The position numbers were made by a program, and so were the translations under genes. The notes under the pieces are model-generated. The model saw only the letters and a list, made by a program, of their open reading frames with translations. It made no database searches and was not told the DNA's origin. From JAAZPT01 sp964544955 (lineage in GTDB: Bacteria; Bacillota; Clostridia; Christensenellales; Aristaeellaceae): a DNA stretch of 64,000 nt. Of this stretch, positions 33,832-41,548 are shown one piece after another; within the stretch, counting starts at the first letter, position 1, and every line of letters starts with the position of its first letter. The stretch spans positions 1 to 64,000 of the forward strand of contig CAZJEB010000002.1 in the NCBI GenBank assembly GCA_964544955.1, in the 5' to 3' direction.

Positions 33832-35271
33832 ATGAAAAAGCTTATAAGCCTTTTTTTAACTTTAGTTATATTGTTAGGAGCATTACCCATAGCAAGCATA
33901 AGTGCAAAAGCAGATTATAATATAGGGTCAAAAGCTTATGCAGAGCCATTAAGTGCAACAGTAAAACTAAGCACAACATTTGCAAGCACTTATTCAACAA
34001 TAAAGGCAACAGCCTATGCAAGTGGCGGCAGAGCCCCTTATTTATACGCTTTTTATGTGTATAAAGATGGTGCAGTTGCATATAAAGGCGCATATACAAC
34101 TAGCTATGTATTTAACTACATGCCCAGAGACCCAGGCAGGTATGATATTACAGCCTTTGTAAGGGATTCTTTAGGTAGAATAAGCGCTGTTCAATCAAAA
34201 ACAATATTAGTAGTAGGCAGCTCAACACCACCATTATTTGTTTTACCATCAATAAGCAGAACAAGCATGCTAATGGGGGATAGTGTTGCCGTAAGTGCCA
34301 AGGCATCAGGTGGGGCAGGTGCCCCATATAAATATGCTTTTTATATACATAAGGATACACACCTTATTTACAGAGGGAACTACACTACAAGCAATGTATT
34401 AAACTATAAACCGACAGGGGTGGGTGCATATAAATTTACAGCCTTTGCAATGGATAGGTATGGTAATAGAATTGGTAGAAGCACAAAAATTCTTTCCGTA
34501 TTGCCAGCACCTAAATATAGAGCCCTTGTTATAGGCCAAAGTGTAGATTCTGACCCTAAGGGTAATTTACCAGCAGCAAAATTTGATGCTGATAGGATGA
34601 ATACAAAGTTTTTAACAAAAGGACCTTTTGGCCCAATGATAAAAGTAACCAAAAGAGATAATTTAACTGGTAGGCAAATTTTAAGTACAATACCAGCAGC
34701 CTTCGTTGGGGCGGATGAAAACAGTGTATCCATATTTTGCTTTTCAGGCCATGGGTCAAATGAAGGTCATATAACTGGGGTAGATACGGGGTGGCAATCT
34801 TATGTTTGGCCTGATGAACTGGCAAGGGAGCTAAAAAAGATACCAGGAAAAATAATTGTAATAATGATGACTTGCTTTAGCGGATACCATATTAATAGAA
34901 GTGTTGAATCAAACTTAAATGCTGAAGATTTTAATAAAAACTTTATAAAAGCTTTTGAGGCGGAAAATGTATATGAAAAATCCCCAGGGCAAATGGCAAC
35001 ACCGAAATTCCATGTTATTACATCAAGCTCAATGAATACAGTAAGCTATGGTTTTGGCAATGAATCTGGGCCTTTTACTGGAAGTTGGTTTATAAATGGC
35101 ATATTAAAAGCGCAAGATAGCAACAATGATGGCTTTATAAGCATGCATGAAGCGTATATTGCAGGTAGAAATGAAATATATAGGGTTTGCAATACGTATT
35201 ATAATGGGGGCAATATGCACCATGCACAATGTTACCCATACAACGATCAACTAAAACTTTGGAAAAAGTAA
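33832..35271 (+). CDS. Secreted caspase-like (C14) protease 1 with two Ig-like modules
   Basis: This 479-residue protein has a signal peptide (MKKLISLFLTLVILLGALP), two Ig-like modules (about 40-130 and 135-220, with YLYAFYVYKDGAVAYKG and YKYAFYIHKDTHLIYRG), then a caspase-fold domain from about 225 (KYRALVIGQSVDSDPKGNLP). The catalytic histidine is His307 in SGHGSNEG and the nucleophile Cys348 in MMTCFSGYH. Near the C-terminus DSNNDGFISMHE is a complete EF-hand-type calcium loop. Prokaryotic C14 enzymes usually cleave after basic or acidic residues and many need calcium. First of three tandem paralogues; AAAGGAGA precedes the ATG. Confidence 0.87.
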   Translation: MKKLISLFLTLVILLGALPIASISAKADYNIGSKAYAEPLSATVKLSTTFASTYSTIKATAYASGGRAPYLYAFYVYKDGAVAYKGAYTTSYVFNYMPRDPGRYDITAFVRDSLGRISAVQSKTILVVGSSTPPLFVLPSISRTSMLMGDSVAVSAKASGGAGAPYKYAFYIHKDTHLIYRGNYTTSNVLNYKPTGVGAYKFTAFAMDRYGNRIGRSTKILSVLPAPKYRALVIGQSVDSDPKGNLPAAKFDADRMNTKFLTKGPFGPMIKVTKRDNLTGRQILSTIPAAFVGADENSVSIFCFSGHGSNEGHITGVDTGWQSYVWPDELARELKKIPGKIIVIMMTCFSGYHINRSVESNLNAEDFNKNFIKAFEAENVYEKSPGQMATPKFHVITSSSMNTVSYGFGNESGPFTGSWFINGILKAQDSNNDGFISMHEAYIAGRNEIYRVCNTYYNGGNMHHAQCYPYNDQLKLWKK

Positions 35272-35278
35272 TAAACAC

Positions 35279-35309
35279 AAAGCACTTGATAAAATCAAGT
35301 GCTTTTTTT
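35279..35309 (+). terminator. Rho-independent terminator
   Basis: Stem AAAGCACTTGAT / ATCAAGTGCTTT (35279-35290, 35294-35305) with a T run. The terminator at 36856-36883 carries the same core stem in the other orientation, so it was duplicated with the gene. Confidence 0.9.
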
Positions 35310-35392
35310 ATGCAAAAATTTTGTGGTGTAAATAACATAGATACGAAATTAACAAAAATTTGATTGTTCTTTTATCAAAAAATGAATATATG

Positions 35393-35401
35393 TGTTATAA
35401 T
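35393..35401 (+). promoter_or_regulatory. Extended -10 promoter, caspase-like gene 2
   Basis: TGTTATAAT (TG-n-TATAAT) sits about 30 bases before the start codon of the second caspase-like gene, matching the arrangement upstream of genes 1 and 3. Confidence 0.6.
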
Positions 35402-35432
35402 AAATTGTATTTTATTTAAAGGAGACGGAGAC

Positions 35433-36839
35433 ATGAAAAAGATATTCAGCATTATATTAGCTTTAGTGTTGTTACTAGGTGCAATGCCTTTAACAGATAT
35501 GCAAGCAGTTGCCGAAAGCCAAACAAGTGTTTTTGGTAGAGCTTATGCACCATATGCACCATTAACTTTATCAGTTAAGCCAAGCACAACATATGCTAGC
35601 ACATACTCAACAATAACAGCAACAGCAAGCTATAGTGGAGGAAACTCACCATATTTATTTGCTTTTTATGCATATAAGGATGGCAGTGTAGTTTACAGGG
35701 GGGCCTACACAAGGGTTAGCGTATTTAAATATATGCCAACTTCCGCAGGAAGATATACAATTACTTGCTTTTTAAAAGATGCTGCTGGCACAATAAAAAT
35801 AGCTAATACACCAACAATATTGGTAACAGGAAGCTCAACGCCACCACTATTTGTTTTACCATCAATAAGTAAAACAAGTATGTTTTTAGGGGATAATGTT
35901 GTAGTAAGTGCCAAGGCATCAGGTGGAGCAGGTGGCCCATACAAATATGCATTTTACATACATAAGGACACACAGCTTATTTATAGAGGTGGTTATACCA
36001 CAAGCAATGTTTTAAACTATACACCAACAGGCACAGGGGCATATAAATTTACTGCCTTTGCAATGGATAAAAGTGGTGCTAGGATTGGTAGAAGCACAAA
36101 AATTTTGTCAGTTCTTGCACCTAAATATAGGGCTTTAGTTATTGGTCAACATCAGTATTGGGACCATGACTTAGCAGGCACAGATGTTGATGCTAATAAC
36201 ATGAACTATATGTTCTTGAATAAAGGACCATATGGTGCAATGGCAAAGGTTACTAAAAGGCAAGATGTACCTGGTAGGCAAATTTTAAGTTTAATACCAG
36301 CAGCTTTTATAGGTGCAGATAATACCAGCGTATCAATATTCTACTATTCAGGTCATGGATCATCAAATGGTTATATATTTGGTGTAGATAATAACTATAT
36401 AGGCAGTGGTGCAGTATCCGCTACTGAATTAGCCACAGCCTTAAAGAAAATACCTGGTAAAATAATTGTTATATTAGACTCTTGCTTTAGTGGCTACCAT
36501 ATTAATAGATCAACTAATGTTGAAGAATCTGATTTTAACAAGAGCGTTATAGCTGCCTTTGATGCAGTAAATGAAATTTCAAGAGCTCCAGGGGAATTAG
36601 CATCATCAAAATTCCACGTTATAACAGCAGCAAGAAAAATTGAAAGCTCTTGGGGCAATTACACTGGTGGATATTTCACAAATGGCCTTATCAAAGCAAC
36701 AGATATTAATAACAATGGCTTAATAAGCATGTATGAAGCCTACCTTTCTGGATATGCAGCAGGCGTTAATAAGCCTGGTACCAAGCAATATGCACAATGC
36801 TATCCATCAAACGATCAATTAGCTTTGTGGAAGAAATAA
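35433..36839 (+). CDS. Secreted caspase-like (C14) protease 2 with two Ig-like modules
   Basis: This 468-residue paralogue of the gene just upstream has a signal peptide (MKKIFSIILALVLLLGAMP), two Ig-like modules (YLFAFYAYKDGSVVYRG; YKYAFYIHKDTQLIYRG), and a caspase fold with catalytic His308 in YSGHGSSNG and Cys351 in ILDSCFSGYH. Of the three copies this is closest to the canonical DSCFSG motif. The C-terminal calcium-type loop is DINNNGLISMYE, with asparagine in place of the fifth-position aspartate. The ATG at 35433 has AGGAGACGGAG; an in-frame ATG 23 codons upstream would run through the promoter and is rejected. Confidence 0.88.
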   Translation: MKKIFSIILALVLLLGAMPLTDMQAVAESQTSVFGRAYAPYAPLTLSVKPSTTYASTYSTITATASYSGGNSPYLFAFYAYKDGSVVYRGAYTRVSVFKYMPTSAGRYTITCFLKDAAGTIKIANTPTILVTGSSTPPLFVLPSISKTSMFLGDNVVVSAKASGGAGGPYKYAFYIHKDTQLIYRGGYTTSNVLNYTPTGTGAYKFTAFAMDKSGARIGRSTKILSVLAPKYRALVIGQHQYWDHDLAGTDVDANNMNYMFLNKGPYGAMAKVTKRQDVPGRQILSLIPAAFIGADNTSVSIFYYSGHGSSNGYIFGVDNNYIGSGAVSATELATALKKIPGKIIVILDSCFSGYHINRSTNVEESDFNKSVIAAFDAVNEISRAPGELASSKFHVITAARKIESSWGNYTGGYFTNGLIKATDINNNGLISMYEAYLSGYAAGVNKPGTKQYAQCYPSNDQLALWKK

Positions 36840-36855
36840 TTTAATTTAGAATTTT

Positions 36856-36883
36856 AAGTGCTTGACGTAGTCAAGCACTTTTT
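36856..36883 (+). terminator. Rho-independent terminator
   Basis: Stem AAGTGCTTGAC / GTCAAGCACTT (36856-36866, 36870-36880) with a GTA loop and T run. Confidence 0.9.
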
Positions 36884-36973
36884 GATTGTTTTAAATATTT
36901 AAATATAAAAATAACAACAAAAAACATAATTATGTTAAAAAAAGAAATATTATAAACAAAATAACCAAAAATG

Positions 36974-36982
36974 TGATATACT
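36974..36982 (+). promoter_or_regulatory. Extended -10 promoter, caspase-like gene 3
   Basis: TGATATACT (TG-n-TATACT), the same element as upstream of gene 1. The promoter of the catalytically dead copy is therefore still intact. Confidence 0.55.
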
Positions 36983-37016
36983 AAACTAAATTTATAATAT
37001 AAAGGAGACACTAAAG

Positions 37017-38414
37017 TTGAAAAAGATTTTTAGCGCTATTTTAGTATTGCTTATTGTATTTGGCAGTATGCCTTTAAATAATACATATGCAAATGATTAT
37101 CAAAAATCAATAATTAGCAACAGGGCTCCGTTGAGTATTTCAGTTGCACCTAACACAACAACTGTAAACGTAAACACTTCATTTACAGTTACTGCAAAAT
37201 ATGGTGGAGGAACAGCACCCTATTTATTTGCCTTTTACGTGTATAAGGATAATAAAGTTGAATATAAGGGTGGCTATGCGAAAACTAATGTATTTAGATA
37301 TACACCAAAAACTGCTGGCAAATATATGGTTATTGGCTTTGTAAGGGATGCATTAGGCACTATAAAAACAGCAAAAACTACAACAATAAATGTAACAGCC
37401 AACACAACCTCCCCATTATTTATACTACCATCAATGAGCAGGTCAAGCATATATAATGGTGATGAAGTTTTAGTTAGTGCAAAGGCATCTGGTGGAGCTG
37501 GTGGACCATACAAATATGCCTTTTATGTATATAGGGGTACAGATTTAATAGACAAAACGTCATATGTAGCCCGTAATGTTGTCTTATGGTATAGGCCTAC
37601 AAGCCCAGGGAAATATAGGTTTTCTTGCTTTGTTATGGATAAGGCTGGGAATAGAACTGTAAGAAGTACAAATATATTATCTGTTATAGATGCGCCAATT
37701 TATAGAGTGTTGGCAGTTGGACAAGAAGATTATAAATATGAAGATATTCTGAAAGGGTCTCATTATTCAGCTCTTAGAGTTTCAAGTAAGTTTTATGAAA
37801 AATACCCATATGCTAGAATTTATTCAGATGTACTTCTTGATGCAACAAGATACGATATAATTAATGGTATACAAACTACTTTTAGATATGCTGATGAAAA
37901 TAGTGTATCAATATTTTATTATATTGGACGAGGTAGCGTTTACGGTGAATTGATTGGAACTAATGGTAGTTATATTACACCTACACAATTGGCTTATGAA
38001 TTAAATAGAATACCAGGTAAAATAGTAGTTATGTTAGATACATCATATAGTGGATATCATATTAATAAAAGTAATGATGTAAGAACAGAAGATAATTTAT
38101 TTAATGAAAGCATAATAGATGCTTTTAAAAAAGTAAATGTATATGAAAAATCTCCTGGTCAACTTGCAACATCAAAATTCCACGTTATAACATCAAGTAC
38201 ACAGTATACACATTCATACTATCCATACGATGGAAGTGGTGGATATTTTTCAAGAGGACTTCTTAAAGCAATAGATAGAAACTATGATGGTTTTATAAAC
38301 ATGCATGAGGCATATCTTACTGCCTATAATGAGGGGATATATGCATCCTATTATTCAACACAATATGCACAATGCTATCCAGAAAATGATCAACTTGTAA
38401 TTTGGAAAAGATAA
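37017..38414 (+). CDS. Secreted pseudo-caspase with two Ig-like modules (active site lost)
   Basis: This 465-residue third paralogue has a signal peptide (MKKIFSAILVLLIVFGSMP), two Ig-like modules (YLFAFYVYKDNKVEYKG; YKYAFYVYRGTDLIDKT) and an intact-length caspase fold. Both catalytic positions are replaced: the histidine of SGHG is Arg305 in YIGRGS, and the cysteine of DSCFSG is Ser343 in LDTSYSGYH. The reading frame is otherwise whole and the calcium-type loop (DRNYDGFINMHE) is kept. It starts with TTG, unlike its ATG-starting siblings, behind a good AAGGAG site. A non-catalytic partner, decoy or inhibitor role is possible. Confidence 0.87.
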   Translation: MKKIFSAILVLLIVFGSMPLNNTYANDYQKSIISNRAPLSISVAPNTTTVNVNTSFTVTAKYGGGTAPYLFAFYVYKDNKVEYKGGYAKTNVFRYTPKTAGKYMVIGFVRDALGTIKTAKTTTINVTANTTSPLFILPSMSRSSIYNGDEVLVSAKASGGAGGPYKYAFYVYRGTDLIDKTSYVARNVVLWYRPTSPGKYRFSCFVMDKAGNRTVRSTNILSVIDAPIYRVLAVGQEDYKYEDILKGSHYSALRVSSKFYEKYPYARIYSDVLLDATRYDIINGIQTTFRYADENSVSIFYYIGRGSVYGELIGTNGSYITPTQLAYELNRIPGKIVVMLDTSYSGYHINKSNDVRTEDNLFNESIIDAFKKVNVYEKSPGQLATSKFHVITSSTQYTHSYYPYDGSGGYFSRGLLKAIDRNYDGFINMHEAYLTAYNEGIYASYYSTQYAQCYPENDQLVIWKR

Positions 38415-38484
38415 TTTAATATAGAATTTAATCTTATTTATTTCAATTTCAAAAAGTATAATAAATTTAATATAAGTAATGAAT

Positions 38485-38527
38485 AAAAGGACTATTGAAA
38501 GTAATTCAATAATCCTTTTGTTTTTTT
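38485..38527 (+). terminator. Terminator between convergent units
   Basis: Stem AAAAGGACTATTGAA / TTCAATAATCCTTTT with one mismatch, then a long T run, after the pseudo-caspase gene and before the convergent giant gene. Confidence 0.8.
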
Positions 38528-38608
38528 CTAATATGTGTGTTATCAGAAATAGTAATTGTTATAGGCTGTTTTTTGTACTGATAGTGCTTTTATAACAACC
38601 ATTTGTTA

Positions 38609-41542
38609 TCACGGTGTTGGAGCTACAGTGGTAATTGCGGTAGGCACTGGTGTAGGTTCTGTGGTGGGAACTGCAGTAGGAATTGGTGTAGGCTCTACAG
38701 TGGGAACTGCAGTAGGTACTGGTGTAGGTTCTACAGTAGGTGCTGGTGTAGGCTCTGTAGTGGGAACTGTAGTAGGAATTGGCGTAGGTTCTATTGTAGG
38801 GGGCACAGTTGGTGTGATTGTAGGCTCTACAGTTAAAACAGGTGTAGTTTGCTGATTTAGTGTGTTTTGTTTTTGAGCCTTATCTTTTTCTATTTCTTTA
38901 GGAGCAATTACATAAACCACAGAACTAGTAGCAACCGTAATTTTGCCAGAACTATCTTTAACAAATATTTGAGCTGTGTAGTTACCTGCATTAGTTGGTT
39001 TATAAGTATATTGGTTAATAGTGGAATATACAGTCGTATTTACTCTAGCACCGTCTTTAAATACATAGAAGGCATATGTGTATGGAGGCAAGCCGCCTTC
39101 AGCTGTTCCAGTAAATAGAATGCTATCACCCAAGTTAATGTTAGCATAAAGTGTTTCTATTTGAGCGTTAAGAGCAAGATATTTTACATCAACCTTAGAG
39201 CTAGTAGCAACCTTAATTTTAACAGAGCTATCTTTAACAAATATTTGAGCTGTGTATGCACCTTCACTAGTTGGCTTATAGGTATATTTGTTAACGGATG
39301 AATAAGTAGTCGTACTTACTCTAGTACCATTTTTAAATACATAGAAAGCATATGTGTATGGAGGCAAACCACCTTCAGCTGTTCCATTAAATGTAATACT
39401 TTCGCCTAAGTTTAGGCTAGCATAAAGTGTTTCTAGCTGAGCGTTAAGAGCAAGATGTTTTACATCAACTGTGGAACTAGAAGCAACTTTAATTTTGCCA
39501 GAGCTATCTTTAACAAATATTTGAGCTTTGTATGAACCTTCATTAGTTGGTTTATAGGTATATTTGTTAAGTGAGGAATAAGCAGTCGCATTTACTCTAA
39601 TACCATCTTTAAATACATAGAAAGCATATGTGTATGGAGGTAAACCACCTTCAGTTATTCCAGTAAATATAATGTTTTCGCCCAAGTTAATGTTAGTACT
39701 ATTTGTTTCTAGTTTAGCGTTAAGAGCAAGATAATTTACAGCAACTGTGGAACTAGAAGCAACTTTAATGTTGCCAGCGCTATCTTTAACAAACATTTGA
39801 GATGTGTAAACACCTTCACTAGTTGGTTTATAGGTATATTTGTTAAGTGAGGAATAACCAGTTATATTTACTCTAGTACCATCTTTAAATACATAGAAAG
39901 CATATTTGTACGGTGGCAAACCACCTTCAGCTGTTCCATTAAAAGTAATATTTTCGCCTAAGTTTACGTTAGCATTAAGTGTTTCTAGTTGAGCATTAAG
40001 AGTAGGATAATTTACAGCAACTGTGGTACTAGAAGCGACTTTAATTTTGCCAGAGCTATCTTTAACAAATATTTGAGCCTTGTAGTTGCCTTCGCTAGTT
40101 GGTTTATAGGTATATTTGTTAAGTGAGGAATAACCGGTCATATTTATTCTAGTACCATCTTTAAATACATAGAAAGCATATTTATACGGTGGTAAACCAC
40201 CTTCAGCTGCTCCAGTAAATGTAATACTTTCCCCCAAGTTTACGTTAGCGTTAAGGATTTCTAATTGAGCATTAAGATCAAGATAATTTACATCAACTGT
40301 GGAACTAGAAGCAACTTTAATTTTGCCAGCGCTATCTTTAACAAACATTTGAGCCTTGTATAAACCTTCGCTAGTTGGTTTATAGGTATATTTGTTAAGT
40401 GAGGAATAACCAGTTATATTTACTCTAGCACCATCTTTAAATACATAGAAAGCATATTTGTACGGTGGTAAACCACCCTCAGCTGTTCCATTAAATGTAA
40501 TACTTTCACCTAAGTTTACGTTAGCATTAAGTGTGTCTAGTTGAGCATTAAGAGCAGGATAATTTACAGCAACTATGGAACTAGAAGCAACCTTAATTTT
40601 GCCGGTGCTATCTTTAACAAATATTTGAGCCTTGTAGTTACCTTCACTAGTTGGTTTATAGGTATATTTGTTAAGTGGGGAATAACCGTTTATATTTACT
40701 CTAATACCATCTTTAAATACATAGAAAGCATATGTATATGGAGGTAAACCGCCTTCAGCTGTTCCAGTAAATGTAATGTTTTCGCCCATTAAAAGTTCGC
40801 TTGGAATATATTCACTTATTAAGATTAATGGTGGATAATTTGTAGCAATTTCGCCTGTGGTGGCAATTTTTGTTTCTCCAGTTGCATCCTTTATATAAAC
40901 TTTAAAGCTATAGTTACCTTCAGCATTTGTTGTATAGGCGTAGGTATTGTTCGCTACATAGTTTGTGTTAGCAATGCTTGTACCGTTTAAGTATGTGTAG
41001 TAAGAATATTCGTATGGGGGTGTACCACCCTCTGTTTGGACTGTAACGTTAATTACATCACCTGGCTCAGCGTTATCCTTATCTACACTTGCATTTGCAA
41101 CTAACTCATAATTAACTAATATTGTTTTATTAATAGCCTCAGTTTCTACACTATCAGCATCTTTAACTTTTAGGCTTATTGTATATGTGCCAATTGAATC
41201 AGGTGTGAAAGTGAAAGTATTTGATGTGCTATAATCTTGCGTGCTAATATTGTTATTATCTTTAATTAGAACAAATTCATAAGCATAAGGAGTAACGCCA
41301 CCTTGTGCCTCTGCTGTGGCTGTTACGGTATTTCCGAATGTGTAGTTTGTTTTATCGGTATTTAGGGTAGCGCTAAGTATATCAACCACACTAATTGAAT
41401 TACTAGTGGATTCTAATTCTGTACTTAAGCTATCCTTAACTGTTACTTTTACAGTATATTCACCTAATGCTTCTTGTTTAAATGTATAAGTGTTGGAAGA
41501 AGCATAATCCTGTATAGCAACTTGTGTTTCACCCTTAAACAC
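38609..41542 (-). CDS. Giant modular surface protein 2, 3' part (after in-frame stop)
   Basis: This 977-residue continuation is in the same frame as the 1,934-residue part upstream. A single TAA codon (41549-41551) separates them where GAA or a similar sense codon is expected (SPYTY-stop-FAVFKGE). It holds a diverged pair of modules, then seven nearly identical modules of 92 residues (FTGTAEGGLPPYTYAFYVFK.. / KYTYKPTSEG / IFVKDSSGKIKVASS), then a C-terminal stalk of about 85 residues rich in EPTP/VPT repeats ending PTP. There is no LPXTG or other wall anchor. The listed start is a GTG without a ribosome site, so independent translation is unlikely. Confidence 0.8.
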   Translation of the reverse strand: MFKGETQVAIQDYASSNTYTFKQEALGEYTVKVTVKDSLSTELESTSNSISVVDILSATLNTDKTNYTFGNTVTATAEAQGGVTPYAYEFVLIKDNNNISTQDYSTSNTFTFTPDSIGTYTISLKVKDADSVETEAINKTILVNYELVANASVDKDNAEPGDVINVTVQTEGGTPPYEYSYYTYLNGTSIANTNYVANNTYAYTTNAEGNYSFKVYIKDATGETKIATTGEIATNYPPLILISEYIPSELLMGENITFTGTAEGGLPPYTYAFYVFKDGIRVNINGYSPLNKYTYKPTSEGNYKAQIFVKDSTGKIKVASSSIVAVNYPALNAQLDTLNANVNLGESITFNGTAEGGLPPYKYAFYVFKDGARVNITGYSSLNKYTYKPTSEGLYKAQMFVKDSAGKIKVASSSTVDVNYLDLNAQLEILNANVNLGESITFTGAAEGGLPPYKYAFYVFKDGTRINMTGYSSLNKYTYKPTSEGNYKAQIFVKDSSGKIKVASSTTVAVNYPTLNAQLETLNANVNLGENITFNGTAEGGLPPYKYAFYVFKDGTRVNITGYSSLNKYTYKPTSEGVYTSQMFVKDSAGNIKVASSSTVAVNYLALNAKLETNSTNINLGENIIFTGITEGGLPPYTYAFYVFKDGIRVNATAYSSLNKYTYKPTNEGSYKAQIFVKDSSGKIKVASSSTVDVKHLALNAQLETLYASLNLGESITFNGTAEGGLPPYTYAFYVFKNGTRVSTTTYSSVNKYTYKPTSEGAYTAQIFVKDSSVKIKVATSSKVDVKYLALNAQIETLYANINLGDSILFTGTAEGGLPPYTYAFYVFKDGARVNTTVYSTINQYTYKPTNAGNYTAQIFVKDSSGKITVATSSVVYVIAPKEIEKDKAQKQNTLNQQTTPVLTVEPTITPTVPPTIEPTPIPTTVPTTEPTPAPTVEPTPVPTAVPTVEPTPIPTAVPTTEPTPVPTAITTVAPTP
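38615..38850 (-). repeat. Pro/Thr stalk repeats at the C-terminus of giant protein 2
   Basis: Reiterated codons for TVEPTP, TAVPT, TEPTP and similar hexa- to dodecapeptides. It is the mirror arrangement of the giant protein at 18416, whose PT stalk is N-terminal. Confidence 0.8.
38900..40800 (-). repeat. Seven near-identical 276-bp module repeats
   Basis: Landmarks such as CCACCTTCAGCTGTTCC and TTTAAATACATAGAAAGCAT recur about every 276 bases from 39080 to 40760, giving seven modules of 92 residues with very few differences. This degree of DNA identity implies recent amplification or ongoing gene conversion. Confidence 0.85.
41153..41332 (-). repeat. 180-bp duplication, copy 1 (copy 2 at 41699-41878)
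   Basis: By direct reading the 180 bases from ATCAGCATCTTTAAC to TGTTACGGTATT are identical to 41699-41878, 546 bases away, while flanks differ. The segment encodes one module core (VTATAEAQGG... IKDNNNISTQDYST... KVKDAD). It spans both sides of the nonsense codon at 41549. Confidence 0.85.
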
Positions 41543-41548
41543 AGCAAA

